A stretch of DNA of 64,000 nt. Origin: CADEEX01 sp964577955 (GTDB taxonomy: Bacteria > Acidobacteriota > Vicinamibacteria > Vicinamibacterales > CAVVIG01). The position numbers and the translations under genes were made by a program. The notes beneath the pieces are model-generated. The model searched no databases, had not been told where the DNA came from, and saw only the letters and a program-made list of their open reading frames with translations. Each line of letters starts with the position of its first letter. Within the stretch, counting starts at the first letter, position 1. The DNA is taken from the NCBI GenBank assembly GCA_964577955.1, contig CAZOAZ010000001.1, forward strand, positions 62,001 to 126,000. The letters are read 5' to 3'. Below are positions 23,832 to 32,725 of this stretch, piece after piece.

Positions 23832-26800
23832 CTAGCGTAACCACATCCCCGGGCGCATCGCGAAGTGGACTGGGATCTCGAAGCCGAACCCGACCTTGCG
23901 ATCTTCGAACGGGCCGTTGGCCCCCTTGGCCTCGACGCGGTAGTAGTCGATGAACGGCCCAGCCTTGACCCGCCCGAAGAGCCGCCATTCGAACTGCGAC
24001 TTGAGCAGCAGCGACTCGTTCGGCGTGAAGTTGGCCCGATTGCTCTCGTCGAAGTACTTGCGGTAGCGCGCGGTCAGCGTCCAGACGACGCGCGCCGGCG
24101 CGAACTCGAAGCCGCCGTCGACCTGCAGACGTCGCTGATCGTGGTTGGCGTACCCGAATCTGACCTCGGGATCCGACAGGAATCCGGCCGGATCGGCCGC
24201 GAACTGGCGGTTGAGCAGTTCGCCGAGGCCGTCCCTGTACATCAGGTCGAGGTCCATCACCGGCCCGTTGGCGATCCGCACCGAGTCACGATCGCGCTCC
24301 ACCTCGCCGAAGTCGAAGGACACCGCGACGCCCTTGAGCGTCAACGCCTTGAGCGTCGAGTCTTCGAAGTCGAGGCCCGCGCGCAGGAAGGTGAAGAGCG
24401 GCCGCTGAATCTGGGGCGTGATGGCCGGCCCCGCGACCTGCACATCGGTGAGCGCGAGCCCGTGCGCCGGATCGATCGCGTTGGGCACCGTCCGCACCGG
24501 CGTCAGCGCGCTCTGGACGTGATCGCTGAACCAGGACTGGCGAAAGAGGCCGCCGAACAGCCGCTGAATGCCGAGATGCCGCAGTTTCCAATCGATGCGG
24601 AAACCCGCTGTCCACTCGTCGGTTGGGTAGGTGATCGTGTTGGCGATTGTCTGCTTGGCGAACGTCGCCTCGCCGGTCAGCCGGTAGGCCATGCCGCGGT
24701 AGTCGAGGCCGACTTCCGCCTGCCCAGAGAACCCCCACTGTTCCTGCGCCTGCGCGCTGCGCCCTTCGAGCGGAATGTTCGAGAAGGCGCCGGCGTTGCC
24801 CTCGTCGACGATTTCCTGCGCGAAGTCGATCCGCGCCGGAATCGCGCTGAGGTACAGCCGCGATCGCCGCGCGAACTGTTCTTCGAGCTGTTCGCCGAGG
24901 CTGCCGGTCGTTGCCGCCTTCGCGCCGTTCGCCTTCAACATCCGCCGATCCATTTCGTCCAGGAGCGACGTGACGACGATGTGGCGCGAGGGGAGGCCTT
25001 GTTCTTCGGCGACGCTTTGCGGCATCGCGACGCGGTAGTAGTGATTGGGATTGAGCGGCCGCCCGTTGAGCATGGGCGTCGTGCCGAGCGAGGGCAGCCA
25101 GGCGTTGGTCCCGAAGCCGGCGCCGTAAACGTCGCCGAACCGCCGGTGTTCGGTCGCGATGATCCCGTTGACGACGGCGACGAGGTTGCTCCCGGCGACG
25201 TCGACCGTGACGATCTGTTCCTGGCGATAGAACACCCGCTCGGCGACGAACCGCGAGAGCCAGGTCAGCGGCTGGCCCGCCGTCTGATATTCGTCGGCGA
25301 GCCATTTCATCGTGTCGCCGTCGACGAATTCCGCCGGCAGGACCGCGAGATCGGCGTGCCCGCGTTCGCGCATGATGTCGAGGACGAACGCCGCCATTTC
25401 GCCGGTGTCGGTCCAGAGCTGGCCTTGGGAGGTGCGCGCGTTGAGCATGCCGGGAAATGCGGGGTAGACGTCCACCGGCCCGGCGATCGGGATGTCCGGC
25501 ATGCCCTCGGGGAAATACATGATCGACGGCGGCCGGCCGACTTGCGGCGCGAGTCGCCAGGTGAGCCCCTTGCCCGCGACGATCTCGGTCTTCACATCCG
25601 CCGCGGTCATGTCCCATGTCGACGGCCGATCCGCGTCGCCGGGCCGGCGATGCCACGTCAGCGCCGCCGTCATCGTCGACGCGCTGCTGCCGACCCACTG
25701 CGGCCGCGCCCAGAACTGCGTGGTGTCGGGGCTCGAACGGTTGATGATGCCGTCGCGACCGCGATGCTGGCCGAGTGCGCGCGAGTCGTAGTCGATCACG
25801 ATCCAGCGGATGTCGGGGTTCTGTGTGATGACCGGCTCCATCTGAATTTCGGTGAGGCCGCTCAGCAGCAGATAGGTCGTCGGCGGCGCGCAGCTGTCTG
25901 CCGCGGTCCAGGTCTTGATCGCCGCGAGCGCGTCGAGCGGCGGCAGGAAGTCGATCTCGCAGATGCCGGCCGGGCACGACCCACCCTCCCAGTTCCACAT
26001 CTCGTCGCCGGACCGGGAACTCGAGGTCGGATCCGCCATGCCGATCGCGACGATCGGCAACTCGGCGCTGGACTGCGGAGCCTTACACGAATCCGTGCCG
26101 GCGTCGGTGACCACCGTGGCAGGACGCGTGAAGTAGCGCACCGGCAGCCCGCGCAACGGCTGGGGCACGTCCGAGCTGGTGGCGGCGATCGGCGCCAGCG
26201 CCAGATGCGTTCGGAAGGAGAACACCGCCGACCGCCGGCCGCCGTACGGCGTGAGCGTCAACTGGTAGACCGCGTCGGGGCGCAGCGACGGCCTGAGCGT
26301 CAGCGTCAGCCGGCGAAACGTGCGGTCCGGAGTGATTGCTACCGGAATCGTCGCGTCGGGATGTCCCGCGCGTTTCTCCTCGAGCGTGGCGGTCACGTTC
26401 GGACACGGATGGCACGTGACCTCGAGCGTGTCGATCCAGCCGACCGATTCGTTTTCCGGCACTCCGAGGTGAAAGCCGCCGGCATCCACGACGTTCAGAT
26501 GTGACTTGCTGAGGCGCACGATGCCGTTCGAGATGACAAACGGCGGCGCCTGCGGATCGCGCAACGCGTCGTAGAGCGCACCGGCGCGATTCCCCTGCTT
26601 CAGTGCGCGGAGAAAGTCGTCGATGCCGAACGCGACGGCGTCGGCGCGGAGCGCGGCGTGATCGTGTCCTGGATACGACGCCGGCGGCCGGCCGATGCCG
26701 AGGACCGCCTCGCGCAGCTTCGCGCCGCTCGAATCGTGCGACAGGTTGTTGGCCGTGAGGACAAGGATGTCGCCCGGTTTGCGATGCGCGGTCAGCCAGT

Positions 26801-27020
26801 CGGCCGCGCCCAGCACGCCGCCCTTCGGCTTGTCGGTCCAGCCGTACATTTCTCCGGGATCGGCGCGCTGGCCGTCCATGTAGCCGAGAAAGCCGCCGAG
26901 CGTCGTGATCGTGACCGGCGGGACCGGTTCCTGGGCGCGCGCACGGTCGGGGGCCAAAAGGAAGAGCGTGACGGCGAAAAGTACAGCGGCACGCAGGCGG
27001 ATCCTGGGCGGCAGGGCCAT
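23832..27020 (-). CDS. 5'-nucleotidase-like protein with degenerate metal motifs and barrel-like C-terminus
   Basis: 1062 residues from ATG 27020, preceded by AGAGGTG. After a signal peptide (about 29 residues), residues 30-200 follow the UshA/5'-nucleotidase N-domain layout (GGFLGYMDG, RKPGDILVLTAN, AVAFGIDDFLRALK). The metal-binding residues of the active family (D-x-H, GD, GNHE/D) are replaced, so catalysis is doubtful. Residues about 640-760 resemble the 5'-nucleotidase C-domain (VAVVNGIIATEHRRFGD, NPNHYYRVAMPQSVAEE). The last 270 residues alternate polar and hydrophobic strands (GQAEVGLDYRGMAYRLTGEA and onward), like an outer-membrane barrel, although the terminal residue is Arg. No known family covers the whole chain. 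Confidence 0.6.
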   Translation of the reverse strand: MALPPRIRLRAAVLFAVTLFLLAPDRARAQEPVPPVTITTLGGFLGYMDGQRADPGEMYGWTDKPKGGVLGAADWLTAHRKPGDILVLTANNLSHDSSGAKLREAVLGIGRPPASYPGHDHAALRADAVAFGIDDFLRALKQGNRAGALYDALRDPQAPPFVISNGIVRLSKSHLNVVDAGGFHLGVPENESVGWIDTLEVTCHPCPNVTATLEEKRAGHPDATIPVAITPDRTFRRLTLTLRPSLRPDAVYQLTLTPYGGRRSAVFSFRTHLALAPIAATSSDVPQPLRGLPVRYFTRPATVVTDAGTDSCKAPQSSAELPIVAIGMADPTSSSRSGDEMWNWEGGSCPAGICEIDFLPPLDALAAIKTWTAADSCAPPTTYLLLSGLTEIQMEPVITQNPDIRWIVIDYDSRALGQHRGRDGIINRSSPDTTQFWARPQWVGSSASTMTAALTWHRRPGDADRPSTWDMTAADVKTEIVAGKGLTWRLAPQVGRPPSIMYFPEGMPDIPIAGPVDVYPAFPGMLNARTSQGQLWTDTGEMAAFVLDIMRERGHADLAVLPAEFVDGDTMKWLADEYQTAGQPLTWLSRFVAERVFYRQEQIVTVDVAGSNLVAVVNGIIATEHRRFGDVYGAGFGTNAWLPSLGTTPMLNGRPLNPNHYYRVAMPQSVAEEQGLPSRHIVVTSLLDEMDRRMLKANGAKAATTGSLGEQLEEQFARRSRLYLSAIPARIDFAQEIVDEGNAGAFSNIPLEGRSAQAQEQWGFSGQAEVGLDYRGMAYRLTGEATFAKQTIANTITYPTDEWTAGFRIDWKLRHLGIQRLFGGLFRQSWFSDHVQSALTPVRTVPNAIDPAHGLALTDVQVAGPAITPQIQRPLFTFLRAGLDFEDSTLKALTLKGVAVSFDFGEVERDRDSVRIANGPVMDLDLMYRDGLGELLNRQFAADPAGFLSDPEVRFGYANHDQRRLQVDGGFEFAPARVVWTLTARYRKYFDESNRANFTPNESLLLKSQFEWRLFGRVKAGPFIDYYRVEAKGANGPFEDRKVGFGFEIPVHFAMRPGMWLR

Positions 27021-27177
27021 GGAGCACCTCTTATCGGAACCAGCCGCCGGGAACTTGACGCCCTTGGCCGTGCCAAACGGGTGTTTCACCGGGCAGAGCG
27101 ACGCGTGAAGGAACTCGCTGACAGAGTCTGCGTCTGATGCTGAGGTATCATCCGCATCCCTTCCAGGAGAATCCGGC

Positions 27178-28155
27178 GTGGAGAATGCCCTCGAGGTCAG
27201 AGGCGTCACGAAAACGTTCGGCAAGACGCGTGCTGTGGACGATCTGCACCTGGTCGTGCCGCGCGGCATGATGTGTGGTGTCATCGGCCCGAGCGGCGCC
27301 GGTAAGACGACGACGATCCGGATGATCATGTCGATCCTCTTCCCGGATTCCGGCCAGTTGACCGTCCTCGGCAGGGCGTCGGCGCTCGAGGCGAAGAACC
27401 GAATTGGGTACCTGCCCGAAGAGCGCGGCGTCTACCGCAAGATGAAAGTCGGTGCCTTCCTTCGCTATCTCGGCCAGTTGAAAGGCGTCTCGCTGCAAGA
27501 GGCGTCGGCTCGCGCGTCCCGTCTCCTCGGCCGGCTCGGGCTGGCCGATGTCGAGAAGAAGAAGCTCGAGGACATGTCCAAGGGAATGCTGCAGCGCATC
27601 CAGTTCGTCGGCGCCATCATCAATCAGCCGGATCTCATCATCCTCGACGAGCCGTTCAGCGGTCTTGATCCGGTCAGCGTCCGGATGCTCAAGGATCTGA
27701 TCGCGGATGAGCATCGCCGCGGCGCCACGATCCTCTTCTCGACGCATGTCATGCCGCACGCCGAGGAGCTCTGCCAGCACGTCGTCATGATTCACAAAGG
27801 GCGGAAAGTTCTGGATGAGCCGATGTCGGGGCTCCGGCGGCAGTACGACCCGCGGACGATCTGTCTCGAACCGCTGGACCTGAAGGCCGACCCGTCACCG
27901 ATCCGGAATCTTTCCGGTGTCGTGCGCCTCGAGCCGGGGCCCGACGGCTACGAGATCGGCCTGGCCCAGGGAACCGACCCGGCCGCGGCCATCCGCGCGA
28001 TCGCGGCCATCGTCGCGCCGGCGCGGATCGAGCTGGCGCGCATCCGGCTCGAGGATGTCTTCATCAAGTTGGTGAGCGAAGGCGCGGGCGTCGATTCTGC
28101 GCAGGCGCTGCGCGCCAATCTGCAGGGGTTGGCAACCGAAGGAGCGACGGCATGA
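27178..28155 (+). CDS. ABC transporter ATP-binding protein (NatA-like)
   Basis: 325 residues from GTG 27178, with AGGAG upstream. Walker A is GPSGAGKTT at 37-45, Walker B is LIILDEPFSGLDP, and the H-loop is STHVM. The signature motif is altered to MSKGM, as in several NatA-type exporters. The C-terminal 90 residues are a DUF4162-like regulatory domain ending RIRLEDVFIKLV. With the permease that follows (ATGA overlap) it forms a two-gene ABC-2 exporter of the NatAB sodium/drug type. The substrate is unknown. It is divergent from the 5'-nucleotidase-like gene, with a 157-base gap. Confidence 0.88.
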   Translation: MENALEVRGVTKTFGKTRAVDDLHLVVPRGMMCGVIGPSGAGKTTTIRMIMSILFPDSGQLTVLGRASALEAKNRIGYLPEERGVYRKMKVGAFLRYLGQLKGVSLQEASARASRLLGRLGLADVEKKKLEDMSKGMLQRIQFVGAIINQPDLIILDEPFSGLDPVSVRMLKDLIADEHRRGATILFSTHVMPHAEELCQHVVMIHKGRKVLDEPMSGLRRQYDPRTICLEPLDLKADPSPIRNLSGVVRLEPGPDGYEIGLAQGTDPAAAIRAIAAIVAPARIELARIRLEDVFIKLVSEGAGVDSAQALRANLQGLATEGATA

Positions 28156-29528
28156 TCAACAGAATCGGACTGATTGCCGCCCGCGAGTTCATCGTATCAA
28201 TCACGAACAAGGGGCTGCTGATTGGCCTGCTGATCATGCCGGCGCTGGTGACCATCATCGGCGTGCTCGGACCGCGGATCATGAACAGCCGCTCGCCGCA
28301 GGTGCGCGGCGACGTGGCCGTGATCGACCCGACCGGCAAAGTGCTCGCGGAATTGCGCACGGCGCTCGACCCTGAGAGAGTGGCCGCCCGCCGCCTCGAG
28401 GCCGCGCGCCGCGCGGCCGAACAGGTGATCCCGGGTTCCGGGGCGCAGGTCTCGTCCGCCGCCGGTGCGTCCACGGCCGTGGCGCCGATTCCGGACCTGA
28501 ATTTCATCGAGCGGCCGGCCGATGCCGATGTGTCGCGTGAGAAGTCGTGGCTCATCGCCGATCCAAACCGGCCGCCCGGTGAACGTCACCTGGCGCTCAT
28601 CGTGGTTCATCCCGATGCGGCGGTCCGGGCCGCCGGCAAGGCCGACTTCGGGACCTACGATCTGTATGTCTCGTCGCTGCTCGACGATGCGACGGAGGGG
28701 GCACTCTTCGAGGGGCTGCGGATGTCGCTGGTGAACGCGCGGCTGACCGCAAGTCAGCTCGATCCCAAGGCGCTGGAAGACACGATGCGGGTGACTCGTG
28801 CGCGATCGGTCCTCGTGGGGGCCAGCGGCGAACAGCAGACGGCCCGCGGGCTGACGCGCCTCCTGCCGTTCATCATGGGGATCATGCTGTTCATGGGCGT
28901 GATGATCGGCGGACAGACGCTGATGACCTCAACGGTCGAAGAGAAATCGAGCCGTGTCGTCGAGGTGCTGCTGGCGGCGGTGTCGCCGCTGGAACTGATG
29001 GCCGGCAAATTGATCGGCCAACTCGGCGTCGGGCTCGTCATCATGGGCGTCTATATCGGGCTGGGGATGCTGCTGCTGTTCCAGTTCGCGCTCCTTGGGC
29101 TGCTCGATCCGCTGCTCGTCTTCTACCTGCTGGTGTTCTATCTGCTGTCGTACCTGATCTTCGGCGCGCTGATGTCGGCGATCGGCGCGGCGGTCAACCA
29201 GATGGCCGACGCGCAGTCGCTGATGGGACCGATCATGCTGCTGCTGGTCGCGCCGTACATCCTGACGCCGATGATCGGCCGCGCGCCGAACTCGACGTTC
29301 AGCGTCGCGGTCAGTTTCATCCCGCCGATCAATGCGTTCGCGATGATGGCGCGGCTCGCATCCGATGCGCCGCCGCCGTTCTGGCAGGTGGGGCTGACGA
29401 TTCTCGTCGGACTCGCCGCCGCGGCCGCCGCAGTCTGGTTCGCGGCGAAGGTTTTCAAGATCGGGCTGCTGATGCACGGCAAGCCGCCGAACTTCGCGAC
29501 GCTGGTCCGCTGGGCGCGTGAAGCGTAA
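28152..29528 (+). CDS. ABC-2 type permease (NatB-like)
   Basis: 458 residues, start overlapping the ATPase stop. One membrane segment near residue 20 precedes a large extracytoplasmic domain to about residue 235; five more segments follow. GGQTLMTSTVEEKSSRVVEVLL is the conserved ABC2_membrane_3 motif. Together with the ATPase it forms a full exporter, with two copies of each subunit expected. No other gene follows; the next 363 bases are repeat-rich. Confidence 0.85.
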   Translation: MINRIGLIAAREFIVSITNKGLLIGLLIMPALVTIIGVLGPRIMNSRSPQVRGDVAVIDPTGKVLAELRTALDPERVAARRLEAARRAAEQVIPGSGAQVSSAAGASTAVAPIPDLNFIERPADADVSREKSWLIADPNRPPGERHLALIVVHPDAAVRAAGKADFGTYDLYVSSLLDDATEGALFEGLRMSLVNARLTASQLDPKALEDTMRVTRARSVLVGASGEQQTARGLTRLLPFIMGIMLFMGVMIGGQTLMTSTVEEKSSRVVEVLLAAVSPLELMAGKLIGQLGVGLVIMGVYIGLGMLLLFQFALLGLLDPLLVFYLLVFYLLSYLIFGALMSAIGAAVNQMADAQSLMGPIMLLLVAPYILTPMIGRAPNSTFSVAVSFIPPINAFAMMARLASDAPPPFWQVGLTILVGLAAAAAAVWFAAKVFKIGLLMHGKPPNFATLVRWAREA

Positions 29529-29891
29529 ATGCGCCACGAAAACACGGAAACACGAAATACAGACTGGCGCTGCTTGTCACAAATGCGCCACAGAGGCGCC
29601 GAGGCACGGAGGGAATTGCGCGACGCGGGCGGCCTGCGTAGCAGGCCCGCTGTCAGCGTGATCGAATCCCGAACACACGAGACTTGCAGCCACCAACCAA
29701 CCTGTCTCGTGTGTTCGAGATTCGATCACGCTGACACGCCGCTTCGCGGCGCCGCGTCGAGCCCAGTTTCGTGATTTCGTGATTTCGTGGCGAACTTAGA
29801 TCGAGGAGCCTGAAGCAACGGTCTCGATCACGGTGCCAACTTGAAGTGGCCCTCTGTGTCTCCGTGACTCTGTGGCGCATTTTAGAACCGA
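29529..29891. repeat. Nested inverted-repeat region between convergent genes
   Basis: The 363-base gap has no gene. Its ends are inverted: ATGCGCCAC occurs at about 29530 and 29582, and GTGGCGCAT at 29872-29880. Short CACAGAG/CACGGAG and TTCGTGAT direct repeats fill both flanks, and a near-perfect hairpin sits in the middle (29651-29736). It separates the ABC permease from a convergent barrel gene and may end transcription from both sides. Confidence 0.6.
29651..29736. repeat. 33-bp-arm hairpin
   Basis: Bases 29651-29683 are the reverse complement of 29704-29736 with one mismatch, separated by a 20-base loop (29684-29703). The arms begin TGTCAGCGTGATCGAAT. It lacks a T-run, so it is not a standard intrinsic terminator. 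Confidence 0.8.
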
Positions 29892-30551
29892 CTAGCGCGA
29901 CGACCACACCAACCCCGCCTGGACGCGGTAGCGGTAGCCGCTGATCTCGCTTTCGAGCGTCAGCGGTTCGACGCGGAAACCCGCCACATAGCGCACGTCT
30001 GGTCGGCGGCTGTCGATCAGGACATCAGCCCCCACGCTCCAGGCAGCGAAGTCGTCGGAGAACGTCGTGCCGAACACGGGCTGGGACGGTGTGGAGAGCA
30101 CCTGATTGCCAGCGTTGGTGGTGAACCCACGCTCGACGCTGAGGAAGGAAACGCCCGCCACGCCTGCGACTCGTACACGGGGGGACAGTGCATGCGCATA
30201 GCGGCCGTAGAGGGCGATGGACCGCGCCGACCGCCGCAGCTGCGACAGGATCGTGGCCGGTCGTCCGTTGACGACAACCTCGGTCGTCTCCTCGTTGGCC
30301 GACGGCGCGTCCCACGACGCCTCGATTGCCGCGCCAAGCGGTCCGATCGACGTGCCCGCCTGTAGGAATACCGACGCCGACGATCCGTCGAGGCGGTTGA
30401 AGTCACGGTCGCCGTCAAAGCGCTGGACATTGACTCCGCCGCCACCGCCCAGCGTGAAGGTTTGCGCCGATGCGGCGCGAGGCGTGAGCGCGAGACAAAG
30501 CAGGAGCGCCGATCGAACTAGCCGCGTCCGCCGGTTTCCGCCTTCATCCAT
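29892..30551 (-). CDS. Small outer-membrane barrel-like protein
   Basis: 219 residues from ATG 30551. A signal peptide ends near ASAQ. The mature part is glycine-rich, with alternating strands (GGGGGVNVQRFDGDRDF, IALYGRYAHAL, RVRVAGVAGVSFLSV) and ends AGLVWSSR, like the small OmpA/OmpW-type barrels whose last strand lacks the usual phenylalanine. No family is clear. Its start lies 34 bases inside the 3' end of the MFS gene, so it is probably translated from the same transcript. Confidence 0.6.
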   Translation of the reverse strand: MDEGGNRRTRLVRSALLLCLALTPRAASAQTFTLGGGGGVNVQRFDGDRDFNRLDGSSASVFLQAGTSIGPLGAAIEASWDAPSANEETTEVVVNGRPATILSQLRRSARSIALYGRYAHALSPRVRVAGVAGVSFLSVERGFTTNAGNQVLSTPSQPVFGTTFSDDFAAWSVGADVLIDSRRPDVRYVAGFRVEPLTLESEISGYRYRVQAGLVWSSR

Positions 30552-31912
30552 GCCTGCAGATTATCAACGTCCCGCTTGACCGTGCGAGACGCAATGAAGA
30601 GGACGACCGCGAGGATCGCCGCGAGCAGCGGCACGACGTACATCGCAGTATGGACCCCGGCGGCGCGGAACGGCTCCACGGCCGGCAGGACGCCGAGCTT
30701 CGAACGACCGATCAGTGTCGGCAGCAGATCGGTCAGGAGCACGCCCATCGATCGCGCCGGCGCGACGTCGGCGGCAGCCGCGGCCTGGAACGTGAAGTAG
30801 TCGCTGATCACGCCGGTGCCGAGCGGGCCCAGCGAAGCGCCGAGGAGATACATCGCGCAGAAGTACAGCGCCATCGACGTGCCGCGAAGCGCCGGTTCCA
30901 CGACATCCTGCAGCGTCGAGTACACCGTTGAGTAATACGCGTACATCACGCCGATGCCAGTGCCCATGAGGAGACTGAACGCCCACGTGCTGCCGGCGGG
31001 CTGCTGGAGGGCCAGGAACATCAACGGTGCCGACAGTCCGAGAGCCACGGTCGCGACGAGCAGGCGGCCGTCGACCCGCCGGCGATACAGTTTGTCCGCA
31101 ATCATGCCGCCGCCGACGAGACCCGCGATGCCCGAGAGACCGTAGACGAACATGACGACGAAGCCGGCGTCGGTCAGACTGATGCGGTGATAACGCACCA
31201 GGAGCGGTGCGAGGAACGCCCCAAGGGCGTACATGTTGAAGTTGTGCAGCGCGCCCGACGCGATCACCCACCACACCGTCGGAATCGACAAGACGACGCG
31301 GTACGGCGATCCTGGACGGCGCCGGCTGCCGATCGCGGTCGGTTCGGTCATGCCCCGTGGTGGCTCCTTGATCCCCAGCGCGGCGACCGCGCAGAGGATG
31401 CCGGGAATCGCGGCGATGTAGAACGCCGTCCGCCAGCCGTAGGCTTCCGCGATACGTGCGCCGACATACGAGCTGACGCCGAGGCCGATCGGCAGGCCGA
31501 GCATGAAGATCGACATCGCGCGGGCGCGCATGGTCACGGGAAAGAGATCGCCGAGGATGGAGTTGGCCGCGGGTGAGCAGGTCGCTTCCCCGACGCCGAC
31601 GCCGAGCCGCACGACGAACAGCTGCGCGAAGCTGCGCGCGCCGCCCGAGAGCGCCGTCAGTACGCTCCACACGAAGACACCGCCGGCCAGAATCTGCTTA
31701 CGCATCATGTGGTCGGCGAGCCGCCCGAGCGGGACGCCGACGACCGCGTAGAGCAGCGTGAAGGCCGTGCCGAGCGCGCCCAGCATCGTGTCGCTCAGTC
31801 CCCATTCCCGCCGCACCGCTTCGCCGACGCCGCCGAGCAGCTGGCGGTCGAAGAAGTTCATCAGGTTGATGAAGAACAGAACTATCAGCGCGTAGACCGC
31901 TCCAGGTGCCAT
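30518..31912 (-). CDS. MFS transporter (Spinster-like)
   Basis: 464 residues with twelve predicted membrane helices. The opening LFFINLMNFFDRQLLGGVGEAVRREWGLSD, GVPLGRLADHMMRK and the VRLGVGVGEATCSPAANS segment are typical of the Spinster/glycerophosphodiester-type MFS proteins, widespread in Acidobacteria and Sphingomonads. The substrate cannot be predicted. A weak GAGG lies before ATG 31912. It is first in a two-gene leftward operon with the barrel protein and divergent from the small cytochrome gene. Confidence 0.85.
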   Translation of the reverse strand: MAPGAVYALIVLFFINLMNFFDRQLLGGVGEAVRREWGLSDTMLGALGTAFTLLYAVVGVPLGRLADHMMRKQILAGGVFVWSVLTALSGGARSFAQLFVVRLGVGVGEATCSPAANSILGDLFPVTMRARAMSIFMLGLPIGLGVSSYVGARIAEAYGWRTAFYIAAIPGILCAVAALGIKEPPRGMTEPTAIGSRRRPGSPYRVVLSIPTVWWVIASGALHNFNMYALGAFLAPLLVRYHRISLTDAGFVVMFVYGLSGIAGLVGGGMIADKLYRRRVDGRLLVATVALGLSAPLMFLALQQPAGSTWAFSLLMGTGIGVMYAYYSTVYSTLQDVVEPALRGTSMALYFCAMYLLGASLGPLGTGVISDYFTFQAAAAADVAPARSMGVLLTDLLPTLIGRSKLGVLPAVEPFRAAGVHTAMYVVPLLAAILAVVLFIASRTVKRDVDNLQAWMKAETGGRG

Positions 31913-31983
31913 CGGTGCCTCGGGAAAGAACCGCCGTTGCCGTGAGCCGCGAGTCGCGTCGATCGCCTGGTGCTCGTCCGCCG

Positions 31984-32023
31984 TCCTTCGACACGCTCAG
32001 GACGGCCCTGAGCTTTGTCGAAG
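31984..32023. repeat. Family C palindrome (TCCTTCGA...TCGAAG)
   Basis: An imperfect palindrome with CCTTCGACACGCTCAGGACG on the left and GAGCTTTGTCGAAG on the right. It matches units at 23613-23650 and 59641-59687. It lies in the 318-base divergent gap 31913-32230, which otherwise holds a family A palindrome, a 9-base array and no gene. Confidence 0.65.
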
Positions 32024-32142
32024 CGCCGTAGCGTTGGCGAAGGCGGAAAGGCGCCACATCATAGCCGTCCGTCGCGGTGCGTCATACTCTAAAGATGGGC
32101 GCATGTGATGCCGACCGCCCGGTCGGCTTGTGCGCCTGTTAC

Positions 32143-32170
32143 GGTGGCGTCCGGCTTTAACCGGATTGCA
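32143..32170. repeat. Family A palindrome
   Basis: GGTGGCGTCCGGCTTTAACC and the following GGATTGCA form the inverted orientation of the family A unit, adjoining the 9-base array upstream of the small cytochrome gene. Confidence 0.65.
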
Positions 32171-32221
32171 GGAAGGGCAGGAAGGGCAGGAGGGGCAGGA
32201 AGGGCAGGAAGGGCAGGAGGG
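32168..32221. repeat. 9-base tandem array (GCAGGAAGG/GCAGGAGGG x6)
   Basis: Six head-to-tail 9-base units directly precede the GTG start of the cytochrome gene. The units contain GGAGG and so supply ribosome-site-like sequence. Related units occur at 59571-59608. Confidence 0.75.
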
Positions 32222-32230
32222 GAAGAACGC

Positions 32231-32644
32231 GTGAGTGGTCGCGGGCCGTGGTTCATGTGCGCGGGAGTCGTTTTCGTTGTCGCGGCCTCGAGCATTCTCG
32301 ACGGACAACAGCCGTCGTTCTACGCCGCCTCACAAGTACGAACCGGGCGCGGCGTCTATCAACGCGCGTGCGCGTCGTGTCACGGGCGCACTCTCGATGA
32401 GGGCAACGGCGGGCCGCCGCTCAAAGGCGAGATCTTTCAGGAACGTTGGAACGAGCGGACCGTGGCCGAACTGTTCGATCTCGTCAGCCGGTCGATGCCG
32501 CCGACCGCGGAGCGCGACATCACGAGTCAGGAGTACGCGGACTTGATCGCCTTTCTGCTGCAGTCGAACGGTGTCCCGGCGGGTCGTGAATCGTTGAAGA
32601 CTGACCTGGTGAGTCAGGAGCACTTGGTTCTGCGATTCAAGTGA
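32231..32644 (+). CDS. Small exported class I cytochrome c
   Basis: 137 residues from GTG 32231 (ATG 32255 is possible); the frame is open further upstream only through repeats. After a signal peptide ending near DGQQ, CASCHG binds heme c, PPLKGEIF is the usual loop, and MPPT supplies the axial methionine; the helix EYADLIAFLLQSNGVPAG ends the fold. It is a periplasmic single-heme electron carrier whose redox partner is unknown. Its stop abuts a pair of family B palindromes and the convergent pbpC gene. Confidence 0.78.
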   Translation: MSGRGPWFMCAGVVFVVAASSILDGQQPSFYAASQVRTGRGVYQRACASCHGRTLDEGNGGPPLKGEIFQERWNERTVAELFDLVSRSMPPTAERDITSQEYADLIAFLLQSNGVPAGRESLKTDLVSQEHLVLRFK

Positions 32645-32725
32645 ACGGACAGGCTGAAGCCTGTCCCTACCGGCGTCATGGCCGGGCCTCTTCGATGCGG
32701 ACAGGCGAAAGCCTGTCCGTTCACC
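32641..32725. repeat. Inverted pair of family B palindromes between convergent genes
   Basis: Copies at 32643-32671 and 32698-32725 face each other, so GTGAACGGACAGGC (32641) pairs with GCCTGTCCGTTCAC (32711). Each copy is itself a palindrome around GGACAGGC/GCCTGTCC. The cytochrome stop and the pbpC stop (32721-32723) both lie within the pair, which may work as a two-way terminator. Confidence 0.7.

Noticed and set aside
23865..26504. 879-codon open frame on the plus strand
   Set aside because: It lies entirely antisense to the 5'-nucleotidase-like gene, is arginine-rich with no domain and arises from the high GC content; the minus-strand frame has a signal peptide and recognisable motifs.
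29651..29736. Hairpin as an intrinsic terminator
   Set aside because: The 33-base arms are far too long and no T-run follows on either strand.
31997..32308. Cysteine-serine-proline repeat protein on the minus strand
   Set aside because: The apparent SCP repeats are the translation of the 9-base array GCAGGAAGG and have no coding support.
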